Part shown: one piece after another, positions 51,403-60,017 of the stretch
How the letters are laid out: each line of letters opens with the position of its first letter
Numbering within the stretch: the first letter of the stretch is position 1
Assembly (NCBI GenBank): GCA_035574315.1
Contig: DATLYW010000053.1
Coordinates: 1 to 64,000 of the forward strand
Length of the DNA stretch: 64,000 nucleotides
Direction of reading: 5' to 3'
From: Candidatus Zixiibacteriota bacterium
GTDB lineage: Bacteria; Desulfobacterota; Binatia; UBA9968
Translations under genes and position numbers: made by a program
Notes under the pieces: generated by a model
What the model was told of the DNA's origin: nothing
Seen by the model: only the letters and a program-made list of their open reading frames with translations
The model's database searches: none

Positions 51403-52902
51403 GTGGAGCTGCTCGACAATCTCTCGCTGGGCCTTCAAACCGCGCTCACGTGGAGCAATCTCCTCTACTGCCTGGTGGGCGTTTTTCTCGGAACGCTGAT
51501 CGGAGTTCTCCCGGGCCTCGGTCCCACCGCGACGATCGCGATGCTGCTCCCGGTCACGTTCGTTCTGCCACCGGTCTCAGCGCTGATCATGCTCGCGGGC
51601 ATCTACTACGGCTCGCAGTACGGCGGGTCCACGACCTCGATTCTGGTCAACCTGCCGGGCGAGGCGGCGTCGGTGGTGACCACGCTGGACGGTTATCAAA
51701 TGGCGAAACAGGGGAGGGCGGGCGTCGCGCTGGCGACCTCGGCTCTGGGCTCGTTTTTCGCCGGGACGGTCGCGACGTTCATCATCGCCGCTTTCGGTCC
51801 ACCTTTGGCCGCGGTGGCGCTGGAGTTCGGCCCGGCGGATTATTTCTCCCTCATGGTGCTGGGGCTGGTCGCTTCCGTGGTGCTAGCGCAGGGCTCGCTG
51901 TTGCACGCAATCGGCATGGTGCTGCTCGGGCTGCTGCTCGGGCTGATCGGAACGGACGTCACCTCGGGCGTGCAACGCTTCACGTTCGACGTGCCCGAGC
52001 TCGCGGACGGGATCGGCTTCGTCACGGTCGCGATGGGCATGTTCGGCCTCGGAGAGATCATTCGCAATCTCGAAACCGAGACCGAACGCTCCGTGGCGGT
52101 CGCGCAGGTCACCAGTCTGATGCCGACCCGAGAGGATTTCAAACGCATGATCGCTCCGATTCTCCGCGGCACGCTCATCGGCTCGGCACTCGGCATCCTG
52201 CCCGGCAGCGGCTCGATCCTCGGATCGTTTGCGGCCTATTCGATCGAGAAGAAGGTTTCCAAAAACGGACCGCGGTTCGGCACCGGGATGATCGAAGGCG
52301 TGGCGGCGCCGGAGTCGGCCAACAACGCCGGGGCGCAGACGTCGTTCATCCCCATGCTGACCCTGGGAATCCCCTCGAATCCGGTCATGGCCCTGATGGT
52401 GGGCGCCATGATCATCCAGGGGATTCAGCCCGGGCCGTCCGTCATCACCGAGCAACCGGCGCTCTTCTGGGGCATCATCGTCTCGATGTGGATCGGCAAC
52501 CTTTTTCTCGTGATTCTGAACCTGCCCATGATCGGCCTGTGGGTGCGGATGATCATGGTGCCATACCATTTCCTCTACCCCGCAATCCTGGTCTTCTGCG
52601 GGATCGGCGTTTTCAGCCTCAACAACAGCCAGTTCGATATCTACATTATGGCGCTGTTCGGCCTGGCCGGATATGTGTTCTCGAAGCTCGGTTGCGAATC
52701 CGCACCGATGCTGCTGGCCTTCATTCTCGGCCCGCTGATGGAAGAATATTTGCGCCGCGCAATGCTGCTGTCGCGGGGCAATCCGCTGGTGTTCGTGCAG
52801 CGCCCTATCAGCGTGACCCTGCTTGCGATAGCGGTCCTGGCGATGCTCGCCGTCCTGCTGCCGTCGTTCAAGAGGACCCGTGAAGAAGCGTTCGGAGAGT
52901 AA
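51403..52902 (+). CDS. tctA: Tripartite tricarboxylate transporter large membrane subunit TctA
   Basis: 499 residues from GTG. About eleven membrane segments; family motifs GVLPGLGPTATIAMLLP near residue 34, YYGSQYGGSTTSILVNLPGE near 67, and the second repeat with GSALGILPGSGSILGSF and GAQTSFIPMLTLGIPSN. It forms the transport channel with TctB and is fed by the TctC-type protein at 49860. A 6-bp hairpin without T-run follows (52945-52961). Confidence 0.95.
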   Translation: MELLDNLSLGLQTALTWSNLLYCLVGVFLGTLIGVLPGLGPTATIAMLLPVTFVLPPVSALIMLAGIYYGSQYGGSTTSILVNLPGEAASVVTTLDGYQMAKQGRAGVALATSALGSFFAGTVATFIIAAFGPPLAAVALEFGPADYFSLMVLGLVASVVLAQGSLLHAIGMVLLGLLLGLIGTDVTSGVQRFTFDVPELADGIGFVTVAMGMFGLGEIIRNLETETERSVAVAQVTSLMPTREDFKRMIAPILRGTLIGSALGILPGSGSILGSFAAYSIEKKVSKNGPRFGTGMIEGVAAPESANNAGAQTSFIPMLTLGIPSNPVMALMVGAMIIQGIQPGPSVITEQPALFWGIIVSMWIGNLFLVILNLPMIGLWVRMIMVPYHFLYPAILVFCGIGVFSLNNSQFDIYIMALFGLAGYVFSKLGCESAPMLLAFILGPLMEEYLRRAMLLSRGNPLVFVQRPISVTLLAIAVLAMLAVLLPSFKRTREEAFGE

Positions 52903-52976
52903 CGCTGATTGATTTCCTCGAAAGCTGCCTCCCTGTTCCTCGACAGCCCGACGAACGGGCTCCCTTGGGCTTACCC

Positions 52977-53006
52977 TTGACACGGCGGCTTCCTTTCACC
53001 TAAAAG
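52977..53006 (+). promoter_or_regulatory. Putative promoter of the second binding-protein gene
   Basis: TTGACA at 52977-52982 and TAAAAG at 53001-53006, 18 bp apart, 35 bp before the ATG at 53041. The ribosome site AAGGAGG lies at about 53029-53035. Confidence 0.5.
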
Positions 53007-53040
53007 CAGAGATCGATTTTGGCGCGACAAGGAGGTTGGC

Positions 53041-54090
53041 ATGGGTTTCAAAGGCCGATGGCTCTCCGTTATCGCGCTGATCGCTTCTTCGGGATCGGCG
53101 CCCTCGCCGTTGCTGGCGCAGGCTGATTTCTATAAAGGCAAGACGATTACCGTTTACATCGGGACGACGCCGGGAGCGCTCTACGACCAGTGGTCGCGGA
53201 TTCTGGCGGCTCATATCGGGAAGCACATTCCCGGAAAGCCCGCGATCGTCGTCCAGAACATGCCCGGAGCGGGCCACAAGATCGCCGCGAACTACGTTTA
53301 CAACAAGACCAAGCCGGACGGCCTGAGCCTGATCGGCTCGATCGTCCCTTCGCTCTACTTCGACCAGCTCATCGGGCGCAAAGAGGTCCAGTACGATTGG
53401 GGGAAGTTCGCGTGGATCGGCTCGCCGGTCGAGGGCGAATCCCAGATGTACATGCGCGCCGACAGCCCTTACAAGACGATCGACGACGTTCGCAAGGCGG
53501 CCGAGCCGCCGCGCTGCGGCGGCCAGGGAACCTCGGATCAGGCCTATTACCTTCCCAAGCTCTTCGAGGAGACCCTGGGGGCTCGCTTCAACGTCGTCAC
53601 CGGCTATCCGGGAGGCCCGGAGATCGATCTCGCGGTGGAACGAGGCGAGATTCTGTGCCGCGCTTTCACGATCGAGGCTTTCTTTTCCCGGGAGCCCTAT
53701 CATACGTGGCGCAAGAAGGGGTTCGTGCGCAACATCATCCAGACGGGGCGGGCGAGAGACGTCAAGCTGCCGCAGACGCCGACCATCTGGGAGCTGATGG
53801 ACCAGTACAAGACGCCCGAGTCCAGCCGCCGGCTGGCAAACGTGGTGCTGGCCGCCGGGGCTCTGGGCCGGCCGATGCTCGGCAGTCCCGGAATTCCCCC
53901 GGAGCGGGTGAAAATCCTCCGCGAAGCGTTCAATCGGACGATGAAGGATCCGGAGTTCCTGGCGGAGATCGAGAAACGCAAATTCGAGCTCAGTCCCAAA
54001 TCGGGAGAGGAGCTCGAAGCGATCGTCAAGGACGCGTTGAGTCAGCCGCCCGAGATCGTCGCGAGGCTGAAAAAGCTGCTCGGCGGCTGA
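53041..54090 (+). CDS. Second TctC/Bug-like substrate-binding protein (orphan)
   Basis: 349 residues with a signal peptide ending PLLAQA. The pattern DFYKGKTITVYIGTTPG, VVQNMPGAGHKIAANYVYNKTKPDG and VPTIWELM-like end regions (QTPTIWELM) fits a distant Bug family. It has its own promoter, so its control is separate from the tct operon directly upstream, though it may still feed TctAB. Ligand unknown. Confidence 0.85.
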   Translation: MGFKGRWLSVIALIASSGSAPSPLLAQADFYKGKTITVYIGTTPGALYDQWSRILAAHIGKHIPGKPAIVVQNMPGAGHKIAANYVYNKTKPDGLSLIGSIVPSLYFDQLIGRKEVQYDWGKFAWIGSPVEGESQMYMRADSPYKTIDDVRKAAEPPRCGGQGTSDQAYYLPKLFEETLGARFNVVTGYPGGPEIDLAVERGEILCRAFTIEAFFSREPYHTWRKKGFVRNIIQTGRARDVKLPQTPTIWELMDQYKTPESSRRLANVVLAAGALGRPMLGSPGIPPERVKILREAFNRTMKDPEFLAEIEKRKFELSPKSGEELEAIVKDALSQPPEIVARLKKLLGG

Positions 54091-54115
54091 CGCCGTCGCC
54101 AAGCCGGAGATCGGC

Positions 54116-54478
54116 TCACTCGCGGGGCAGCAGCAGTTGCAGACGGTGGCCGTCCGGGTCGCGAAAGTAAATGCAATCGGGGTCGCCGCTGCGGCCGGAA
54201 AACTCGATGCCGGCGTCGCGCAGGGCGGCCGCTACCTCGGCGCGCTTTCCTGCCCGGAGGCGCAGGGCCAGGTGGTTGACCTCCCGTCCCGCGCGAACGG
54301 GAGCGTCGATCTCGAAAAGCGCGAGCCCCTGACGGCCGCACTTGAGAAAGCACTGGCGGCGCCGCTCGTGGTCGACTTCCATGCCGAGGAAGTCGACGTA
54401 GAATCTCTTCGAGCGCGCGAGATTCTTGACGTGAAAGACGATGTGATCGATGCCGCGGACCTTGAGGGTTGAAGCCAT
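54116..54478 (-). CDS. VOC-family (glyoxalase-like) protein
   Basis: 120 residues. VRGIDHIVFHVKNLARSKRFYVDFLGM, NHLALRL and a C-terminal FRDPDGHRLQLL give a complete VOC module with His, His and Glu-like metal positions. VOC proteins include glyoxalases, dioxygenases and resistance proteins; this one is not specific enough for a name. Single gene, divergent from the TAXI-type gene. Confidence 0.85.
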   Translation of the reverse strand: MASTLKVRGIDHIVFHVKNLARSKRFYVDFLGMEVDHERRRQCFLKCGRQGLALFEIDAPVRAGREVNHLALRLRAGKRAEVAAALRDAGIEFSGRSGDPDCIYFRDPDGHRLQLLLPRE

Positions 54479-54610
54479 CGACCTGCCTCCTCGCTCTCCG
54501 GCAATCGACGCGAGCGGAAGATGCCGCCGCTGCGGCGGGCCGGGCGCCGCAAGCCAGGCTAGTACGGAGGTTCCGCCCGGTCAAGCGCGAGCGGGCGGGA
54601 AGGGAACGGC

Positions 54611-55501
54611 ATGAGCTATCGAATCGGGACCGCGGAGACGGGCGGCACGTTCTACACCCAGGCTGAGGCGCTCGCGGAGCTGTTCAACCGGAACCGGGCG
54701 CCGACGGAGCGGTGCGTTGTCTGCGAAAGCGAGGCGAGCATCGATAACGCCAACCGCCTGGGCCGCGGGGACCTCGAATTCGGCTTCATGGCCTCGAACT
54801 GGATCGGGCGCGCGCTTGAAGGAACGGCGCCGTTCGAGAACAGGATCGCCCTGCGCATGGTGGCGCCGGCGAACGTCGGGCCGATTTTTTTCGTGTCCCT
54901 CGCCGGATCGGGCATCCGCGCCGTCGGCGATCTTCGCGGCCGGCGAATCGTTCCGGGAGCGGCCGGCAGCGGGATGGCCGAACACGTGCGCACGATCTTC
55001 AGCGTGCTCGGAATCGCGTTCGAGCCGGTGTACCTGGGGTACGCCGAGGCGGCGGACGCGCTGGCGTCGGGTCGGGTCGATGCGTTGTTTCTGCCGCCCA
55101 TCCCCAACCGGATGGCGACCGATTTGAGCCGGCGCGTAGATCTGCGCGTCGTCGAATACGGGCCGGACGAGATCGATAAAATCGTTTCCGAGGTCGGCTA
55201 CTACCGCAGGGTGACGATCGAGCCCGGCGCGCTCCGCGGGGTCGGCTCCGCGTCGCGGCAGATCGGCGTGATCAACGTCGTGGTGACGCACGCGCGGGTC
55301 CCGGAAGAGGCGGTGTATGCCATGGCGAAGACGATCGTCGACCACCTCGAGGAGCTGCCGCGAAAAAATCCGCTCTTCAAAGGGCTCGAGGATCTTTTCG
55401 TCTCGCTTCGGTCGGGGGACAGGGCGGCGTTCGAATTCGGCGGGGTGCCGCTCCATCCGGGCGCGGCCCGCGCGCTGAAGGAGAGCGGCTGGTTGAGCTG
55501 A
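54611..55501 (+). CDS. TAXI-family (TRAP-type) solute-binding protein without signal peptide
   Basis: 296 residues. The start RIGTAETGGTFYTQAEALAELFN is the TAXI signature that normally follows a signal peptide; here it begins at residue 4, and an in-frame stop lies 49 bp upstream of the ATG, so no export signal can be restored. The rest matches the family (DLRGRRIVPGAAGSGMAEHVRTIF, AADALASGRVDALFL). No TRAP permease is near. It is therefore likely cytoplasmic, perhaps a ligand sensor or a product with a lost signal. Confidence 0.82.
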   Translation: MSYRIGTAETGGTFYTQAEALAELFNRNRAPTERCVVCESEASIDNANRLGRGDLEFGFMASNWIGRALEGTAPFENRIALRMVAPANVGPIFFVSLAGSGIRAVGDLRGRRIVPGAAGSGMAEHVRTIFSVLGIAFEPVYLGYAEAADALASGRVDALFLPPIPNRMATDLSRRVDLRVVEYGPDEIDKIVSEVGYYRRVTIEPGALRGVGSASRQIGVINVVVTHARVPEEAVYAMAKTIVDHLEELPRKNPLFKGLEDLFVSLRSGDRAAFEFGGVPLHPGAARALKESGWLS

Positions 55502-55523
55502 GCGGGAGTTCGACCGCGCCTTC

Positions 55524-56192
55524 CTAGTTCGCTTCGCGGATCGACCAGCTCCCGGAATCCTGGCCGGAGGCCCAGATCCCACGCACGACCGCACGTCTTG
55601 CGGCCTCGAACATCTCCGGCAGCCGTGCCGATCCAGGAAGCCGCAGGTCGGCCGTCCAGCTTCCCGAACGCCCGCCGGCCCGGCCTTCGACCGATGCACG
55701 CCAGCTGCCGTTCCAGCCGGTGGAAAATTTTCGCGCCGACCAGGTGCCGCGCAGGATTATCTTGCCGTCCGGGCCCCGCAGCGTCCAGCGACCGGAGACC
55801 TCCTCCGCCGAGCTCTGCTCGACGGTATAACTGCCCTGGAACGCCTGACCACCGCTCGTCACGGCGTTCCAGAGGGCCTCGGCGGGCTCCTGAAGAGCCT
55901 CCTTCAGCTCCGCGCTGCCGTCGACCTCCGACGCCTGCACCCAGCCCACGAGCCCCTGGCGCGTTCGAACCAGGTACCAGACGGTGGTCCCCACGGCTTC
56001 CGCCAACGGGGTCAGCGGCTCGCCGGCGGCCAGCACGGCGAGCTTCTCCGACCGCACGTCCTGGCGACTGTAGAGCGAGGCTCCGGAGGAACCGGCACTG
56101 AGCCCTCCGCCCTTTCCGGCGGCGTGTCCCGTTACGGTCGGAAGGAGAAGAAAGACGAGGCAAGCGAAGCTGCGGAAAGCAAGCCCTGACAT
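55524..56192 (-). CDS. Secreted SH3-domain protein
   Basis: 222 residues. Signal peptide (FRSFACLVFLLLPTVTGHAAG), then an SH3-like domain (residues about 37-90: SLYSRQDVRSEKLAVLAAGE and VRTRQGLVGWVQASEV), then a beta-rich second domain with repeats of G-x-W-(S/T) (SGRWTLRG, LRGTWSARK, GWNGSWRAS, GSWTADL). Bacterial SH3 domains often bind cell-wall material. It is 88 bp downstream of the MamK-like gene on the same strand, after the amidase gene, which supports a wall-related role. Confidence 0.78.
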   Translation of the reverse strand: MSGLAFRSFACLVFLLLPTVTGHAAGKGGGLSAGSSGASLYSRQDVRSEKLAVLAAGEPLTPLAEAVGTTVWYLVRTRQGLVGWVQASEVDGSAELKEALQEPAEALWNAVTSGGQAFQGSYTVEQSSAEEVSGRWTLRGPDGKIILRGTWSARKFSTGWNGSWRASVEGRAGGRSGSWTADLRLPGSARLPEMFEAARRAVVRGIWASGQDSGSWSIREAN

Positions 56193-56280
56193 GGAAGACC
56201 TGCCGCTTTGCCGCGGTTCAATCGATCAAAGGTTCAATGAAAACCAGGAAAGGGCCCCGGCAAGAAGGCCGGCCTTCGAT

Positions 56281-57315
56281 TCAGGCGGAAAGCTTCTCCC
56301 AGTCGGGCCCGGAAGCGTCACGCGCGATGCACAGCCCGCCGTCGGAGCCCGCAAACACCGGATCTTTCACCACCGTCGCACGCCCGCCGCCCAGCTCCTG
56401 TAGCGTCTTTTCCACCGCGCCGGCGAGGCCCGAGATCAAGGAGCTGCCGCCGGCAAGGATCACGTTGTTCCGCACCTTCTCCTGATATTCCGGGTCCACC
56501 CGGGAAATGAGATCGATCGCCGTCTCGCAGATCGGCGGCAGGATGCTCTCGCACGCCGCGCGCATCTCGTTCGTGATGTCCAGCTCGGTGTTCTTTCCCT
56601 TGACCGGCACGGTCACGACGACGCGGCTCGGAGGCTCGCCGACGAAGCTCCATTTCTCCTTCCAATCGCGAATCATGTGGATCGAGAACTGGGCTTCCGG
56701 GTGATGCTCGCGGATGAGCTTCGCGAGCTGCTCGTCGATCGCGTCTCCGGCGTTGGGTAACGTGCGTTGGTCCTCCTCGGTCGGGTAGCGGCCCCGCATC
56801 ACGCAGAAGTCGGCCGTGCCCGCGCCGATGTCGATGATCAGGGCGTGCAGCAGAGCCTCCAGCCCGTAGGCCACGGCAAAAGGCTCCGACACCAGCATCA
56901 CGCTGTCGGCGATGCCGTCCATCAACGCGCGCAGCCTCTGCTTGCTGCCGCGAAACGCCTCTGCTGGAACCCCGACCACCGCGCGGACCTTCGGCCGGCT
57001 CTTGCCCGCTTTGGGCTTGAGCCCGGCGAGGACGACCAGATGGCGCAGGATCTCGCGCACGGCCTGCTCATCCTTTTCGGAGCCTTCCTTGATCAGCCCC
57101 CTTTCGAGAGGGCGCCTGAGGTCCAGCATCGAGCGGTTCTCGAGGGCCTCGCGCCCGACGAGCAACGGTTTCTTGACCAGCTTGCGGGCGACCATGTCGA
57201 CGGGCCAGCCGACATAGCTGTCAACGACGTGGCGCTGGCCGTTGGACGCCGAAATGGAGCTCCGGGAGGTGCCGAGGTCTATGCCGACGCAAAGCGTGTC
57301 CGTGTTCTCTTCCAT
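56281..57315 (-). CDS. MamK-like bacterial actin
   Basis: 344 residues, close to MamK (about 347). Actin-fold nucleotide motifs: phosphate 1 GIDLGTSRSS, phosphate 2 IIDIGAGTADF and adenosine ILAGGSSLISGL. Stretches such as VGREALENRSMLDLRRPL, VSEPFAVAYGLEALLHALIIDIGAGT and ACESILPPICETAIDLI follow MamK of magnetotactic bacteria much more closely than MreB or DnaK, as I recall those sequences. MamK filaments position magnetosomes, but no other mam gene is here. The gene starts 5 bp after a cell-wall amidase gene, with its ribosome site (AGGAG) near the amidase stop, so a role in cell architecture is inferred. Confidence 0.82.
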   Translation of the reverse strand: MEENTDTLCVGIDLGTSRSSISASNGQRHVVDSYVGWPVDMVARKLVKKPLLVGREALENRSMLDLRRPLERGLIKEGSEKDEQAVREILRHLVVLAGLKPKAGKSRPKVRAVVGVPAEAFRGSKQRLRALMDGIADSVMLVSEPFAVAYGLEALLHALIIDIGAGTADFCVMRGRYPTEEDQRTLPNAGDAIDEQLAKLIREHHPEAQFSIHMIRDWKEKWSFVGEPPSRVVVTVPVKGKNTELDITNEMRAACESILPPICETAIDLISRVDPEYQEKVRNNVILAGGSSLISGLAGAVEKTLQELGGGRATVVKDPVFAGSDGGLCIARDASGPDWEKLSA

Positions 57316-57320
57316 AGCTC

Positions 57321-58343
57321 CTAGCCGCCTTTTTTGGCCGAGCCGTTGAGGCCGTCGGCGTACGCGCGGATGCCGCGCAGCAACGCCTGAGCGATCTTTT
57401 CCTGATAGTCGGGGTTTGTCAACAACCGGACGTCGTCCTCGTTCGCCAGCGAGGCCACCTCGACGAGGATCGCCGGCATCTGCGTGCCGATCAGCACGAC
57501 GAACGGCGCCTTTTTCACTCCGCGATTGTCGAGGCCGGGATTGGACTCGCGAAGGGCGTGGTAGAGCTCCGCGTGGATCGTTTCGGCGAGTCTGCGGGAC
57601 TCATCGCGGCGAGCGTGCATGTAAACTTTCTCCAGAAGCTCGCGATAGTCGGCGAGCGAATAGCCCGACTCGCGATTCTCGATTCCGGCAAGCCTCATTG
57701 CCGCCGGATCGTCGGTCGGCCCGACGTAATACGTTTCCAGAGGACGGAGCTCGCGCTGCTCCATCCAGTTGACGTGGATCGAGACGAAGAGGTCCGCACG
57801 GCTGGCGTTGGCGAACGCGACCCGCTTGTCGAGCGGGAGCGTCTGATCGCCCTCGCGCGTGAGGATCGCCTGAAACGAGGCCTGCTCCAGAAGCCGTCTC
57901 AGCCTGAGCGCGATCTCGAGGGTCAGGTGCTTCTCCGATACGCCGGACTGGGAAATCGCGCCGTGCTGGCGTCCGCCGTGGCCAGGATCGACGACGATCC
58001 GGCGCACGGAAAGCGGCAGGACCGCGCGGTGCAATGCCTGGGGCGGAGAAACCGGAAGCTCCGGCTCGACGGCCTCGGCCGGCGCCACGCCCTCGGCCGG
58101 CCCGGGCGCCGTCGCGACCTCAGGTGTCTCGAGGCCCGGGCTGGGGGAAGTCGCCTCAGATACGACCGGCGCGGGCGAGTAAAGGTAGCCGAGACCGGCG
58201 GCCAGGAAGCAGCCCCACAAGCACACGGGCAACAAGCGCCTGGCGCGCCCGGTGCGCCGCGCTTGGAGGGGCCTTGCCAACTCCAGGTTCCGCTCGATCG
58301 CTTCGCGGATCAAGCGAGCTTTCGTGCGTTCGAGCGTTTCCAT
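57321..58343 (-). CDS. N-acetylmuramoyl-L-alanine amidase (AmiC type) with N-terminal membrane anchor
   Basis: 340 residues. A cytoplasmic basic N-terminus of about 35 residues, one membrane segment (LLPVCLWGCFLAAGLGYLY), a Pro/Ala/Glu-rich linker (60-110) and an amidase_3 domain with zinc ligands in VDPGHGG, EKHLTLEIALRL and SIHVNW and the catalytic glutamate region IEVAS-like (ILVEVASLANEDD). It cleaves the bond between muramic acid and the peptide in the wall. It is first of an operon with the MamK-like and SH3 genes. Confidence 0.9.
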   Translation of the reverse strand: METLERTKARLIREAIERNLELARPLQARRTGRARRLLPVCLWGCFLAAGLGYLYSPAPVVSEATSPSPGLETPEVATAPGPAEGVAPAEAVEPELPVSPPQALHRAVLPLSVRRIVVDPGHGGRQHGAISQSGVSEKHLTLEIALRLRRLLEQASFQAILTREGDQTLPLDKRVAFANASRADLFVSIHVNWMEQRELRPLETYYVGPTDDPAAMRLAGIENRESGYSLADYRELLEKVYMHARRDESRRLAETIHAELYHALRESNPGLDNRGVKKAPFVVLIGTQMPAILVEVASLANEDDVRLLTNPDYQEKIAQALLRGIRAYADGLNGSAKKGG

Positions 58344-58447
58344 GCCTCGTGCGGCCGAGTTGAGCCTGCGGAAGTTTCAAAACGTAACTCCGGCCGTTTT
58401 CCCTGTCAACAATTTTTCGCGGCGCGGCGAAAAGGGCGGCACTTCGC

Positions 58448-59950
58448 TCAGTTCTTCTGGTCCGCCCGTCGCCGCGCGAGCACGCTGTGATGGCGGCCGT
58501 AGCCGAAGTAGACACCGAGACCGAGGAGCAGCCAGACGAAAAGACGCAGCCAGTTCTCCCCGGGCAGGGAAAACATCAGCAGCAGGCAAAAACCGATGCC
58601 GAGGATCGGAACCACGGGAACCCACGGGCAGCGAAAAGGTCGCGCGATCTCGGGATGACGGCGGCGCATGATGAGCACCGCCGCGCAGACGATCGTGAAC
58701 GCCAGCAGGGTTCCGATGTTGACCAGCTCCGCGAGGACGCGCAGGGGCAGCAAGGAAGACATGAGACCGACGACGGCGCCGGTGAGCAGCGTGGATTTCC
58801 AGGGGGTGCGGAAGCGGGGATGCACCGCCCCGAAAAACCCCTGCGGGAGCAGCCCGTCGCGCGCCATCGCGAACATGATGCGGGGCTGGCTGAGCATCAG
58901 CACCATCAAGACCGAGGTGATGCCCGTGAGCGCGCCGAGTGAAACTATGAAATGCACCCAGGGCAGGCCGACCCGGCTGAACGCGTCGCCGAGCGGGGCA
59001 TCGATATTGATTTCCCGGTAGGGCACCATGCCGGTCAGCACTGCGGCGACTCCGATGTAGAGGACCGTGCAGACGGCGAGCGAAGCGACAATGCCGATCG
59101 GGACGTCGCGGGCCGGGTTGCGAGCCTCTTCGGCGTGCGTCGAGACCGAATCGAATCCGATGTAGGCGTAAAACGCTATCCCGGCGCCGGCCATCACGCC
59201 GAGCGGCTCTCCGCCGGGCCCGTGTTGCCCCAGCACGGTTTTGCCGAAAAAGCTGATCCCGGAGTAGCCGTAGGGCGCAAACGGCGTCCAGTTTTCCGGG
59301 ACGACATAGAACGCGCCGACGGCGATGATCAGGAGGACCACGGAAAGCTTGATCGCCACCATCACGGCGTTGAACGCGGCGCTCTGGCGGATCCCGATGA
59401 CCAGGATGGCGGTGAGCGCGGCGGTGATCGCCAGCGCGGGCAGGTCGAGGAGCGTTCCAGTGGCGACGAAAGCTCCCGTGGCGGGATCGTAGTCGAACGG
59501 CGCGCGCGCGACGGCCGGCGGGACGCGCAGGCCGAAGATCTTCAGAAAGTCCGCGAAGTAATGCGACCAGCCGTGCGCCACGCTCGCGGCGCCGACGCCG
59601 TACTCCAACAGCAGGTCCCACCCGATGATCCAGGCGAGCAGCTCTCCGAGCGTGGCATAGGCGTAGGTGTAAGCCGAACCGGCGACGGGGACCATGGAGG
59701 CGAACTCGGCGTAGCAGAGGGCGGCGAAGGCGCAGGCGGCGCCCGCAATCACGAAAGAGAGCATGGTCGCTGCGCCCGCCTTGTCCCGGGCGACCAGACC
59801 GATCACGACAAAAATACCCGCGCCGATGATCGCGCCGACCCCGAGGTTGGTGAGCTGGAGCGGGCCGAGGGCGCGGCGCAAACCCGTCGTCGCGCTCATC
59901 TCCCGAAGGAGGATCCCGATCGGCTTCCTGGCGAACAGCGTACCGGGCAT
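58448..59950 (-). CDS. Amino acid permease, APC superfamily (cationic amino acid transporter-like)
   Basis: 500 residues from the ATG of MPGTLFARKPI; a longer ORF start is not needed. About twelve membrane segments. APC motifs: LGVGAIIGAGIFVVIG in helix 1, CYAEFASMVPVAGSAYTYAY, and FYAYIGFDSVSTHAEEARNP in helix 6, as in YfnA/CAT-type transporters. It should take up amino acids or polyamines by proton coupling; substrate not determined. The gene diverges from the MFS gene across 67 bp. Confidence 0.9.
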   Translation of the reverse strand: MPGTLFARKPIGILLREMSATTGLRRALGPLQLTNLGVGAIIGAGIFVVIGLVARDKAGAATMLSFVIAGAACAFAALCYAEFASMVPVAGSAYTYAYATLGELLAWIIGWDLLLEYGVGAASVAHGWSHYFADFLKIFGLRVPPAVARAPFDYDPATGAFVATGTLLDLPALAITAALTAILVIGIRQSAAFNAVMVAIKLSVVLLIIAVGAFYVVPENWTPFAPYGYSGISFFGKTVLGQHGPGGEPLGVMAGAGIAFYAYIGFDSVSTHAEEARNPARDVPIGIVASLAVCTVLYIGVAAVLTGMVPYREINIDAPLGDAFSRVGLPWVHFIVSLGALTGITSVLMVLMLSQPRIMFAMARDGLLPQGFFGAVHPRFRTPWKSTLLTGAVVGLMSSLLPLRVLAELVNIGTLLAFTIVCAAVLIMRRRHPEIARPFRCPWVPVVPILGIGFCLLLMFSLPGENWLRLFVWLLLGLGVYFGYGRHHSVLARRRADQKN

Positions 59951-60017
59951 CCTAGCTGAATAGCCGAAGTCTCCGGGCACTTCAAGGTTTTCGCGCGCTG
60001 GACGGCCCCGCTCCGCC

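Noticed and set aside
58410..58432. TTTTCGC/GCGAAAA hairpin between the amidase and permease genes
   Set aside because: No T-run follows on either strand and it lies upstream of the amidase gene; not called as a terminator.
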